Assembly (NCBI GenBank): GCA_035489015.1
Contig: DATHKR010000180.1
Coordinates: 51,097-115,096, forward strand
From: DATFRY01 sp035489015
GTDB taxonomy: Bacteria > Myxococcota_A > Polyangia > Haliangiales > Haliangiaceae
Reading direction: 5' to 3'
DNA length: 64,000 nt
This document shows, piece by piece, positions 26,184 through 36,042 of the stretch. How positions within the stretch are numbered: position 1 is the stretch's first letter; each line of letters begins with the position of its first letter. Under the pieces are notes generated by a model. The model saw nothing but the letters and a program-made list of their open reading frames with translations, was not told where the DNA came from and made no database searches. A program made the position numbers and the translations under genes.

Positions 26184-26348
26184 CTAGTGCACCGCGGCCG
26201 AAATGACGTCAACGATCCGGTGCGCCTCACCGCCGATCGCTGCGTTGCAACTCCTCGAGCTACAGCGAGTAGCCCGTGGTCGTCGCGCCTTGCGCTCGAC
26301 GGCGATCCACACCGCCTCGTTGACGTCAGTTCGGCCGCGGTGCACTAG
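26184..26348. repeat. 165-bp palindromic (MITE-like) element bounded by CTAG
   Basis: The ends, CTAGTGCACCGCGGCCGA and its complement TCGGCCGCGGTGCACTAG, belong to a 32-bp terminal inverted repeat with one mismatch. Symmetry continues weakly through the whole element to a central hairpin GCTAC-AGCGA-GTAGC near 26266. CTAG at each end could be a duplicated target site, as made by IS5-group transposases. No transposase is encoded. Both strands are open from end to end and both end in VDVxSAAVH then stop. It lies 2 bases after the sialidase-like stop. A folded RNA or a bidirectional terminator are alternatives. Confidence 0.75.
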
Positions 26349-26572
26349 CGGGACGCTCTCGCGCGGCCGGATGCCCCGATGCTCGCCACCCTGGTGCGGG
26401 GGCGGAGGCGGGTGCGCGGCAATCGCGCGGGGAGCGGGTGCCGCGCGGTCGCGCGCCGACAGCGCCGGCGGGCCGCCGCGCCCTCGTTGCGCAGCGACCA
26501 GACCACGAGCGCGAACAGGAGGAGCCAGCCCACCACGGCGATGACGGCGCGACTGCCGAGCACCAGAGACAT
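26345..26572 (-). CDS. Possible small membrane protein truncated by the palindromic element
   Basis: A 75-residue open frame beginning MSLVLGSRAVIAVVGWLLLF, a good single membrane span, followed by an Arg-rich tail. GGGAG lies a few bases upstream. The stop codon lies in the end of the 165-bp palindromic element, so the original C-terminus may have been lost. The rest of the gap up to 26757 shows no gene. It may not be real; no homologue is recognised. Confidence 0.35.
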   Translation of the reverse strand: MSLVLGSRAVIAVVGWLLLFALVVWSLRNEGAAARRRCRRATARHPLPARLPRTRLRPRTRVASIGASGRARASR

Positions 26573-26757
26573 GGGCTCCCATCGAGCAATGGCCGTGCCG
26601 CGCGCCGCATCACCCACCGACTCATTTGATTTCGCATATCTCGGCGAGCGGCGGGGCCGGCCGATGGCACTCTTGACGGAACTCCCGTGATATTTGACAG
26701 GTGTTCCGCCGCGGGCGCTGGACCGAGCTGGATTCCGGGCCTGGAGTAGGATGCGAC

Positions 26758-28137
26758 GTGACCAAGCGCCTGACTCCCAGCGACTCGATGTTCCTCTACG
26801 GCGAGTCGCGCGAGCAGATGATGCACGTCGCCTCGCTGCTGCCGTTCAGCCGGGCGCCGGACGCCTCGCCGGATCACCTTCGCGAGCTCATGGACGAGGT
26901 CCGGGCCCAGGCTCCGATCTACCGGCCCTGGAACCTCCGGCTTCGCTCGCCGGATCTCCTGCGCAGCCCGCTGCAGAGCTGGATCGAGGAGGCGGACGTC
27001 GACCTCGAGTACCACGTGCGGCGCACCGCGCTACCGACCCCGGGCGACGAGCGCGAGCTCGGCATCGTGGTGTCGCGCCTTCACGGCAACCCGATCGACC
27101 TTCACCGCCCGCCCTGGGAGATGCACCTCATCGAGGGGCTGGAGGGCGGCCGCTTCGCCCTCTACGTCAAGGTCCATCACTCGCTGGTCGACGGCTACAC
27201 CGCGATGCGGCTGCTGGAGGGCGCGCTGTCGCACGATCCGTCCCAGCGCGAGCGGCCGCTGTTCTTCTCGATCCCGCCCCGGCGCGAGCCTGCCGCCGAG
27301 GAGCCGACCGGCATCCACTTCCCCGAGCTGCTCGCTGCGGTCCGCGCCCAGTACGGCGCGTCGAAGAGCGTCATCAAGGCGCTGGTCCGGGTGGTGCGGT
27401 CGTCGAGCACGGGCCACCACGACCTGGTCACGCCGCTGCGCGCTCCCAAATGTGTGCTGAACGCACGCATCAGCCGCAGCCGGCGCTTCGCCACCCAGCG
27501 GCTCGACGCGGCCCGGGTCAAGGCGGTGGCGCGCGCCGCCGGCGGGACGATCAACGACGCGGTGCTGGCGCTCTGCTCGACCAGCCTCCGCCGCTACCTC
27601 ATCGAGCGCGACGCGCTGCCGGCCGCGCCGCTGGTCGCGATGGTGCCGGTCAGCCTGCGCCCGAGCGGCGACGCCGGCGGCGGGAACGCGGTCGCCGCCA
27701 TCCTCGCCTCGCTCGCCACCGACGTGGCCGACCCGGCCGAGCGGATCGCGGCGATCGTGGCATCGACCTCGCGCGCCAAGCAGCAGCTGCAGGGCATGTC
27801 GAAGGCGGCGGTGCTGCAGTACAGCGCCTTTCTGGTCGCGCCGTCGATGGTCCAGATGCTGCCCGGGTTTGCCGGGCGGGTGCCGCCGACCTTCAACGTG
27901 GTCATCTCGAACGTGCCCGGCCCCGAGGAGCCGCTCCACTTCCGCGGCGCCCGCCTGGAGGCTTCGTACCCGATGTCGATCCCGGTGCACGGGCAGGCGC
28001 TCAACATCACCTGCGCCAGCTACGCCGGCAGCGTCTGCTTCGGCTTCACCGGCTGCCGCGACACCGTGCCTCACCTCCAGCGCCTGGCGGTCTTCTGCGG
28101 CGAGGCGCTGACCGAGCTCGAGCGCGCGCTCACCTGA
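26758..28137 (+). CDS. Wax ester synthase/diacylglycerol acyltransferase (WS/DGAT)
   Basis: A 459-residue acyltransferase of the bacterial WS/DGAT family, which joins acyl-CoA to fatty alcohols or diacylglycerol to make storage wax esters or triacylglycerol at the membrane. The catalytic motif HHSLVDG is at residues 140-146, and the conserved C-terminal NVVISNVPGP is present. GTG 26758 is chosen because AGGA and GGAG lie 6-11 bases upstream and family homology starts at once (LTPSDSMFLYGE). It is followed after 22 bases by a carboxylesterase on the same strand, possibly an operon for making and using neutral lipid. Confidence 0.93.
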   Translation: MTKRLTPSDSMFLYGESREQMMHVASLLPFSRAPDASPDHLRELMDEVRAQAPIYRPWNLRLRSPDLLRSPLQSWIEEADVDLEYHVRRTALPTPGDERELGIVVSRLHGNPIDLHRPPWEMHLIEGLEGGRFALYVKVHHSLVDGYTAMRLLEGALSHDPSQRERPLFFSIPPRREPAAEEPTGIHFPELLAAVRAQYGASKSVIKALVRVVRSSSTGHHDLVTPLRAPKCVLNARISRSRRFATQRLDAARVKAVARAAGGTINDAVLALCSTSLRRYLIERDALPAAPLVAMVPVSLRPSGDAGGGNAVAAILASLATDVADPAERIAAIVASTSRAKQQLQGMSKAAVLQYSAFLVAPSMVQMLPGFAGRVPPTFNVVISNVPGPEEPLHFRGARLEASYPMSIPVHGQALNITCASYAGSVCFGFTGCRDTVPHLQRLAVFCGEALTELERALT

Positions 28138-28159
28138 CCCGGCATCGACGAGGACCAGC

Positions 28160-29656
<1,497 letters not shown>

Positions 29657-29673
29657 GCCGGCCGCGCCGCGGC

Positions 29674-31515
29674 TCACGCCGTGGCCAGCTCCTCGAGCTC
29701 GTGCCAGCGGGCGTAGAGCTGCTCCACCGACGCGCGGGTCCGATCGAGCTCCGCCACCATGCCGGGCACCTCGGCGCCGCGCTCCTTGAACAGCGCCGGA
29801 TCCGACAGCGCGGCCTCGAGCTCGCCGACCCGGGCCTCGGCGGCGAGGATCGCGGCCTCCATCCCGGCCAGCTCCTGCCGCTCCTTGTAGGTGATCTTGC
29901 GCGGACCGGTCGCCGCCGCGCGGGCCGGCTGGCGCCGCGCCGCATCGCTGGCCGCGACGGCCGCGCTGGCCCGCGCCTCCTCCGCCTCGCGCGCGCGCCG
30001 GCGCGCGTGATACGAGCTGTAGTCCCCCTCGTAGAACACGACCTCGCCGGCCCCCTCGAACGCGAGGATGCCGGTCGCGACCCGGTCGAGGAACCAGCGG
30101 TCGTGGGAGACGATGAGCGCGCAGCCGGGGAACTCGACCAGCGCGCCCTCCAGCGCGCCGAGGGTCATGAGGTCGAGGTCGTTGGTGGGCTCGTCGAGCA
30201 CGACCAGGTTGCCGCCCCGGCGCAGGAGCTTGGCCAGCTGGACCCGGTTGCGCTCACCTCCCGACAGGCTGCCGACCGGTCGCTCGGCGTCGCTGTCGGC
30301 GAACAGCAGCATGCGCAGGAACGTGCGCACGTGGATCGGCCCGTCCTCGAGGTAGACGTGGTCATCGCCGCCCGAGACCTCCTCGAGCACGGTGCTGTCG
30401 TCGCGGAGGTCGCTGCGCCCCTGCTCGAGATAGGAGAAGCGCGTGTTGAGGCCGACCACCACCTCGCCCTGGTCGGGCCGGTCCAGCCCGAGGATGGTGC
30501 GGATGAGGGTGGTCTTGCCGGCGCCGTTGGGGCCGACGATCCCGATCCGGTCGCCCGGCTTCATGTTGAGGGTCAGCCCGCCGAACAGGGGCCGCTCGCC
30601 GATCGAGCGGCCCACCCCGCGCAGCTCGAGGATCGACTTGCCGAGCCGCCCGCCGGTCGGCAGGCGCAGCCCCATCGCGCGCGGTGCCCGGTCGGACGAG
30701 GTCGGGCGGGCCGCCACCGCCGCGTCGAACCGCTGGATGCGCGCCTTCTGCTTGGTGCCGCGCGCCTTGGGCCCGCGCCGGATCCAGTCGAGCTCGCGCC
30801 GCACGAACGAAGCCCGCTCGTGCTCCTGGTCGGACTCGACAGCCAGCCGCTCGGCCTGTCGCTCGATGAACGCGGTGTAGTCGCCCTCGTACGAGTGCAG
30901 GCTGCCGCGATCGAGCTCGAGGATGCGGGTGGCGACCCGGTCGAGGAAGTAGCGGTCGTGGGTGACGACCAGGAGCGCGCCGCGCGACGCGGCCAGGCGT
31001 TGCTCCAGCCAGTCGACGGTGCGCGCGTCGAGGTGGTTGGTTGGCTCGTCGAGGGCGAGCAGGTCGGCGCCGGCCAGGAGCGCGCGGCCCAGCGCCACGC
31101 GGCGGCGCTCGCCGATCGAGAGCACGCCGACCCGCGCGTCGGGCGGCGGCAGGAGCAGGGCGGCCGACAGCCCGCGGATCTCGTGGGCCGGCACCTCGGG
31201 GCCGCGGTCGAGCACCTGCGCGACGGTCGCGTCCGGGTCCAGGCGCGGCTCCTGTGGCACGTACTCGAGGGTGAGCTCGCGCCGCCAGGTGATGAGCCCC
31301 TCGTCCGGCTCCAGCGCGGCGCTCTCGCGCGCGTCGACACCGACCCCGCCGAACGCGCCCGACACCACCATCTTCATCAGCGTGGACTTGCCGGACCCGT
31401 TCACCCCGATGAGGCCGATCCGGTCGCGGTCGTCGACGGCGAACGACACTCCGCCCAGCACGCGCCGGTCGCCGAAGCTCTTCCACAGGTCCTGGACGGT
31501 CAGGATCGCGGTCAT
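29674..31515 (-). CDS. uup: ABC-F family ATPase, Uup-like
   Basis: A 613-residue protein with two ABC ATPase domains and no membrane segments. Walker A motifs are GVNGSGKST (near residue 37) and GPNGAGKTT (near 345). Signature motifs are LSIGERRR and LSGGERNR. Between them lies the ABC-F linker rich in Arg and Lys. The C-terminal coiled coil (KITYKERQEL...WHELEEL) is characteristic of Uup, which acts on ribosomes and affects excision of mobile elements. ATG 31515 begins the first domain; an ATG at 31536 would add 7 residues. It is convergent with the carboxylesterase and divergent from xthA. Confidence 0.92.
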   Translation of the reverse strand: MTAILTVQDLWKSFGDRRVLGGVSFAVDDRDRIGLIGVNGSGKSTLMKMVVSGAFGGVGVDARESAALEPDEGLITWRRELTLEYVPQEPRLDPDATVAQVLDRGPEVPAHEIRGLSAALLLPPPDARVGVLSIGERRRVALGRALLAGADLLALDEPTNHLDARTVDWLEQRLAASRGALLVVTHDRYFLDRVATRILELDRGSLHSYEGDYTAFIERQAERLAVESDQEHERASFVRRELDWIRRGPKARGTKQKARIQRFDAAVAARPTSSDRAPRAMGLRLPTGGRLGKSILELRGVGRSIGERPLFGGLTLNMKPGDRIGIVGPNGAGKTTLIRTILGLDRPDQGEVVVGLNTRFSYLEQGRSDLRDDSTVLEEVSGGDDHVYLEDGPIHVRTFLRMLLFADSDAERPVGSLSGGERNRVQLAKLLRRGGNLVVLDEPTNDLDLMTLGALEGALVEFPGCALIVSHDRWFLDRVATGILAFEGAGEVVFYEGDYSSYHARRRAREAEEARASAAVAASDAARRQPARAAATGPRKITYKERQELAGMEAAILAAEARVGELEAALSDPALFKERGAEVPGMVAELDRTRASVEQLYARWHELEELATA

Positions 31516-31686
31516 GCGCGCATTTCCGCGGCCCATGTTGTTCTCTAGAAAGCCGGTGAGGAAGCCCAAAGGGCGACCGAAGCTGTTCTGTGGAGCGCAG
31601 TCCCCGAGGACACCGCCTCAGGAACGCCATTTTTGATCCACGAGGTGGATTCCCCCGCCCCGCATGCCTCGGCGAGGATGTCCCCG

Positions 31687-32481
31687 ATGCGCCTCGCGAC
31701 CTGGAACGTGAACTCGCTCAAGGCGCGCCTCGAGCGCGTGCTCGACTGGCTGGGCCGGATCGACCCGCGTCCCGACGTCTTCTGCATGCAGGAGACCAAG
31801 GTGACGGACGCCGACCTGCCGGCCGAACCGCTGCGCGCGCTCGGCTACGAGCTCGCCCACCACGGGCTCGGTCGCTGGAACGGCGTGGCGATCGCCTCGC
31901 GGGTCGGCATCGAGGACGTGACCGCCGGCCTGGCCCCGACCGCCGACGGCTGGGCCGACGAGGGCGGGCGCTTCCTGGCCGCCACCTGCGGCGGGATGCG
32001 GGTGGCCAGCGTCTACGTGCCGAACGGCCGCGTGGTCGGCAGCGAGTTCTACGCGGCCAAGCTGACCTGGCTCGATCGCCTGGGTGACTGGGTCGAGGGG
32101 GCGCGCGGCCCGGCGGTCGAGCTGGCGGTGTGCGGCGACTTCAACGTCGCGCCCGACGACACCGACGTGTGGGATCCGGCCGCGGTGCACGGCGCCACCC
32201 ACGTCTCGCCCGAGGAGCGGGCCCGGGTCGCCCGCCTGCGCGACCTCGGCCTGGTCGACGTGGTGCGCCGCTTCCACCCGGAGGCCGGCTACTTCACCTG
32301 GTGGGACTACCGGGCCGGCGCCTTCCACAAGAACCTCGGCATGCGCATCGATCACGTGTACGCGAGCGAGCCGCTGGCCGCGCGAGCGGTGGCCGCGGCG
32401 CGCGACCGCGACGCGCGCAAGCCCAAGTCGTTCGCCGGCATCCCGTCCGATCACGCCCCGGTGGTGGTCGACTTCAGCTGA
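31687..32481 (+). CDS. xthA: Exodeoxyribonuclease III
   Basis: A 264-residue AP endonuclease/3'-5' exonuclease of base excision repair. It has the opening MRLATWNVNSLKARL, metal ligand Glu in MQETKV, catalytic CGDFNVAP, and the terminal DHAPVVVDF containing the active-site Asp-His. ATG 31687 is chosen over ATG 31678 because AGGA then sits 8 bases upstream and the family begins exactly here. It ends at a cluster of hairpins. Confidence 0.95.
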   Translation: MRLATWNVNSLKARLERVLDWLGRIDPRPDVFCMQETKVTDADLPAEPLRALGYELAHHGLGRWNGVAIASRVGIEDVTAGLAPTADGWADEGGRFLAATCGGMRVASVYVPNGRVVGSEFYAAKLTWLDRLGDWVEGARGPAVELAVCGDFNVAPDDTDVWDPAAVHGATHVSPEERARVARLRDLGLVDVVRRFHPEAGYFTWWDYRAGAFHKNLGMRIDHVYASEPLAARAVAAARDRDARKPKSFAGIPSDHAPVVVDFS

Positions 32482-32493
32482 CGGCGGCGGGGC

Positions 32494-32536
32494 CGAAAAA
32501 AAGAAGGCCTCGGTCGGCCCGTGGGGCCTTCCGAGG
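32494..32536 (-). terminator. Terminator for the minus-strand lipoprotein gene
   Basis: On the minus strand, CCTCGG-AA-GGCCC-CAC-GGGCC-GA-CCGAGG forms a two-part stem and is followed by CCTTCTTTTTTT. This is a textbook intrinsic terminator lying 128 bases beyond the lipoprotein stop. Confidence 0.75.
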
Positions 32537-32663
32537 CAAGAGAGCGCGAGAGTGCGAGAATAGCTTCGGTTGGCCGTTCGGGCCGGAGCGGCCTCGGTCG
32601 GCCCTTTCGGGCCGTCCGAGCAAAAAAGAATAGCTTCGGTTGACCCCTTCGGGCCGCCCTCAG
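32508..32663. repeat. Tandem cluster of four similar hairpins between convergent genes
   Basis: Four GGCC-loop-GGGCC hairpins with flanking CTCGG/CCGAG arms occur in 155 bases (32508-32536, 32564-32590, 32593-32620, 32633-32657). AGAATAGCTTCGGTTG is repeated exactly at 32557-32572 and 32627-32642, giving a 70-base unit. They lie between xthA and the convergent lipoprotein gene and probably stop transcription from both sides. The duplication suggests a mobile or amplifying palindromic unit. Confidence 0.65.
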
Positions 32664-33200
32664 CTAGTTCATCGTCGCAAGCGCAGCCTTGACCTTCTCG
32701 TTCTGCGCGCACTCCTGAGCTCCGCCCATCGCCGCGCCGATCTTCTCCATGACCGGCGTCATCTTGGGCATACACTTCTCCTCGAACTCCTTCTTCATCG
32801 CGGGGTCGTTGTCGTTGGCCTTGCCCCAGGCGATGAAGTCCTTGTTGTCGTCCGCCCACTTCTGAAGGGCGTCGCCCATGCCATCGCAGTTGCCCTTGTT
32901 GGTCGAGACCGCGGTGCCCATCTGCTCCATCATGGCGATGGACTTGTCGCACGCCTCGTCGACCGTGTACTTGCCAGCGGCGGCCGGCTTGTCGCCGGCG
33001 GGCGGGGTGGTGGCGGCCGGGTCGCCCGCGGGCGGGGTGGTGGCGGCCGGATCACCGGCGGGCGGGGTGGTGGCGGCCGGATCGCCGGCGGGCGCGGTGG
33101 CGGCGGGATCCGTCTTGGGCTCTTCCTTCTTCTTGTTGCAGCCGGCGACGAGCGCGACGGACATCATCAACACCGAGAGCGTGGCGAGAAAACGATTCAT
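32664..33200 (-). CDS. Lipoprotein with Pro-Ala-Gly repeats
   Basis: A 178-residue protein with lipoprotein signal (lipobox LVAGC at residues 18-22) followed by a Lys-Glu patch. It has three to four copies of the unit DPAATTPPAG (residues about 30-70) as a cell-wall-spanning linker. The mature domain of about 105 residues is helical with Met and four Cys (EACDK, NCDGM, EKCMP, QECAQ) that could form two disulfides. No family is recognised. It is divergent from glycogen phosphorylase and ends in hairpin terminators. Confidence 0.85.
   Translation of the reverse strand: MNRFLATLSVLMMSVALVAGCNKKKEEPKTDPAATAPAGDPAATTPPAGDPAATTPPAGDPAATTPPAGDKPAAAGKYTVDEACDKSIAMMEQMGTAVSTNKGNCDGMGDALQKWADDNKDFIAWGKANDNDPAMKKEFEEKCMPKMTPVMEKIGAAMGGAQECAQNEKVKAALATMN
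33001..33090 (-). repeat. Three near-identical 30-bp tandem repeats in the lipoprotein gene
   Basis: Units at 33001-33030, 33031-33060 and 33061-33090 differ at only a few bases and encode the decapeptide linker; a partial fourth follows. Copy number is likely to vary between strains by slippage. Confidence 0.9.
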
Positions 33201-33545
33201 GGGTCCGGTACCTTTCTGTTCAGAGTAGGCCCGGCCGCGAGGCGCCCGGGGCGCGGCATTTTGGCGGTTCGGCCCCGGCGAAACAAGGCAGACGGGCGCT
33301 CGACCGGGCGATCGCTGGAACATGGGGTGCAACGTCCCCTGCAACCGAGGCGGCGCCGCGCTCACCGTCGATCCGTGTCATCGCGCCGACTTGGACCGCG
33401 ATGAACGCGAGGTCGGCACGCGCGAGCGGCCCGGGATGCCCGCGACTGGCCGAGGGCGGCCCGAGGGGCCACCGAAACACTGTTTTTGGCCGTCGACGGG
33501 CCCGCCGGGATCTACGCCCTTCGGGCTCTAGGGCATGATCCGGCG
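33201..33545. other. Divergent promoter region between the lipoprotein gene and glgP
   Basis: No gene is seen in these 345 bases. Visible items are a GGGG/CCCC hairpin at 33324-33339 overlapping a TGCAAC direct repeat, a T-run at 33482-33486, and GCCCTTCGGGC at 33516-33526 shortly before glgP. AAAGG about 11 bases before the lipoprotein start is its probable RBS. No operator can be assigned with confidence. Confidence 0.4.
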
Positions 33546-36038
33546 ATGGCTGAAGCTGACGAGGTCGTCATCGTGGAGGACGACCGCACCGGGATGCACC
33601 GGGTCGCCCTGGAGCACGCGGTCATCGACCACCTGCGCTACACCCGCCTGAAGGACCTCGGCTCCGCGACCCGGCTCGACGTCTATCACGCGGTGGCCCA
33701 CGCGGTGCGCGACCGCCTGGTCGAGCGCTGGATCGAGACCCAGCGCGCCTACACCCACGCCAACGTGAAGCGGGTCTATTACCTGTCGGCCGAGTTCCTG
33801 ATGGGCCGGGCGCTGGCCAACAACCTCATCGCCCTGGGCCTGTACGAGCAGGCGTGCATCAGCCTGCGCTCCTACGGGATCGAGCTGGCCGACCTGCTCG
33901 ACGAGGAGGCCGACCCGGGCCTGGGCAACGGTGGCCTCGGCCGCCTGGCCGCCTGCTTCCTCGACTCGATGGCGACCATGCAGCTGCCCGGCTACGGGTA
34001 CGGCATCCGCTACGAGTTCGGCATCTTCGAGCAGCACATCGAGGACGGCTGGCAGGTCGAGCGCGGCGACAACTGGCTGCGCCACGACAACCCGTGGGAG
34101 GTGGCGCGCCACGAGTACACGGTGCCGGTCCCGTTCGGCGGGCGGGTGGAGGAGCGGGTCGGCCCGGAGAACCGCCCCGAGGCCCACTGGGTCGAGACCG
34201 AGCAGGTGCTGGGCGTCCCCTACGACACGCCGATCGCCGGGTTCGACAACAACACGGTCAACAACCTCCGCCTGTGGTCGGCGCGCGCGACCAAGCAGTT
34301 CAACTTCACCGTGTTCAACGACGGCGACTACCGGCGCGCGGTCGAGGACAAGGCGATCGGCGAGAGCATCTCCAAGGTGCTCTATCCGAACGACGAGTCG
34401 GAGGTGGGCAAGGAGCTGCGCCTGCGCCAGCAGTACTTCTTCGTGTGCTGCTCGATCCACGACATCGTGCGGCGCTACAAGAAGCAGGAGTCCAGCTTCG
34501 ACGCCTTCCCCGAGCGGGTCGCGATCCAGCTCAACGACACCCACCCGGCCATCTCGGTGGCAGAGCTGATGCGGGTGCTGATCGACCTCGAGAAGCTGGA
34601 CTGGGAGCCGGCCTGGGAGATCACCCGGCGCAGCATCGCGTTCACCAACCACACCCTCCTGCCCGAGGCGCTCGAGGTGTGGCCGGTGACGATGTTCGGC
34701 CGGCTGCTGCCCCGCCACCTCCAGATCATCTACGAGATCAACCACCGCTTCCTGCGCCAGGTGCAGATTCACGCCCCCGGTGACGACGCGCGGCGCAGCC
34801 GGATGTCGATCATCGGCGAGCAGCCGGAGAAGCACGTGCGCATGGCCCACCTGGCGGTGGTCGGCTCGCACAGCGTGAACGGCGTGGCCGAGCTCCACTC
34901 CGAGCTGCTTCGCAAGCAGCTCATGGCCGACTTCGCCGAGATGTGGCCCGAGCGATTCAACAACAAGACCAACGGGGTCACTCCGCGCCGCTGGCTGCTC
35001 CTGGCCAACCCGCGCCTGGCCGGCGCCATCTCGCGGCGGCTGGGGAGCGGCTGGGTCACCGATCTGGAGCAGCTGGCCCGGCTGGCCCCGCTCCGCGAGG
35101 ACGCCGGATTCCGCGCCGAGCTGCGCGAGATCAAGGCGCACAACAAGCGCGTCCTGGCCGACGAGATCTGGCGGCGCAACCGGGTGCGGGTCGACCCGAC
35201 GTCGATCTTCGACGTGCAGGTCAAGCGCCTGCACGAGTACAAGCGCCAGCTGCTCAACTGCCTGCACATCGTGTCGCTGTACCAGGCGCTCAAGCGCGAT
35301 CCGGGCCTGTCGGTCCCGCCGCGCACCTTCATCCTGGCCGGCAAGGCGGCGCCCGGCTACCGCACGGCCAAGCTGCACATCAAGCTCATCAACAGCATCG
35401 CCGAGACGATCAACATGGACCCGGACATCGGCGGCCGGATCAAGGTCGTGTACCTGGCCAACTACGGCGTCTCGATGGCCGAGAAGATCATGCCGGCGGC
35501 GGACGTATCGGAGCAGATCTCGCTGGCCGGCAAGGAGGCGTCGGGCACCGGGAACATGAAGTTCACCATGAACGGAGCGCTGACCCTCGGCACGCTCGAC
35601 GGGGCCAACGTCGAGATTCGCGACGCGGTCGGGGCGGACAACTTCTTCCTCTTCGGCCTGCGCGCCGACGAGGTCGCCGCCGTGCGCGCCCAGGGCTACC
35701 AGCCCTCGCGCTACATCGAGGCCTGCCGGCCCCTGCTCGAGGCGATCGAGCTGGTCGCGTCCGGGTTCCTGACCCCGGACAACCCGACCTGCTTCCACGC
35801 GGTGGTGGACGATCTGTGGCGACGCGATCAGTACATGGTCTGCGCCGACTACGAGGCCTACGCGGCCAGCCAGGCCGAGGTCAGCCGGGTCTACCAGGAC
35901 CCCGAGGAGTGGACGCGGCGCGTGGTCGCCAACCTGGCCGGCGCCGGCCGGTTCTCGAGCGATCGAACCATCAGCGAGTACGCGCGCGACATCTGGGGCG
36001 CGCGCCCGGTCCCGGTCGAGCTCAACACCTCACGATGA
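33546..36038 (+). CDS. glgP: Glycogen/maltodextrin phosphorylase
   Basis: An 830-residue enzyme that releases glucose 1-phosphate from glycogen. It has the family opening YYLSAEFLMGR, the active-site GNGGLGRLAACFLDS, and the pyridoxal-phosphate site EASGTGNMKFTMNGALTLGT with the cofactor Lys. The length is typical of the GT35 family. ATG 33546 precedes the conserved N-terminus; an upstream ATG at 33486 adds 20 unconserved residues. It stands alone, convergent with the sensor kinase gene. The substrate could be glycogen or shorter maltodextrin. Confidence 0.96.
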   Translation: MAEADEVVIVEDDRTGMHRVALEHAVIDHLRYTRLKDLGSATRLDVYHAVAHAVRDRLVERWIETQRAYTHANVKRVYYLSAEFLMGRALANNLIALGLYEQACISLRSYGIELADLLDEEADPGLGNGGLGRLAACFLDSMATMQLPGYGYGIRYEFGIFEQHIEDGWQVERGDNWLRHDNPWEVARHEYTVPVPFGGRVEERVGPENRPEAHWVETEQVLGVPYDTPIAGFDNNTVNNLRLWSARATKQFNFTVFNDGDYRRAVEDKAIGESISKVLYPNDESEVGKELRLRQQYFFVCCSIHDIVRRYKKQESSFDAFPERVAIQLNDTHPAISVAELMRVLIDLEKLDWEPAWEITRRSIAFTNHTLLPEALEVWPVTMFGRLLPRHLQIIYEINHRFLRQVQIHAPGDDARRSRMSIIGEQPEKHVRMAHLAVVGSHSVNGVAELHSELLRKQLMADFAEMWPERFNNKTNGVTPRRWLLLANPRLAGAISRRLGSGWVTDLEQLARLAPLREDAGFRAELREIKAHNKRVLADEIWRRNRVRVDPTSIFDVQVKRLHEYKRQLLNCLHIVSLYQALKRDPGLSVPPRTFILAGKAAPGYRTAKLHIKLINSIAETINMDPDIGGRIKVVYLANYGVSMAEKIMPAADVSEQISLAGKEASGTGNMKFTMNGALTLGTLDGANVEIRDAVGADNFFLFGLRADEVAAVRAQGYQPSRYIEACRPLLEAIELVASGFLTPDNPTCFHAVVDDLWRRDQYMVCADYEAYAASQAEVSRVYQDPEEWTRRVVANLAGAGRFSSDRTISEYARDIWGARPVPVELNTSR

Positions 36039-36042
36039 GGTC

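Noticed and set aside
33001..33110. Short tandem repeats as a possible CRISPR array
   Set aside because: Units are contiguous without spacers and encode an in-frame Pro-Ala-Gly linker in a lipoprotein.
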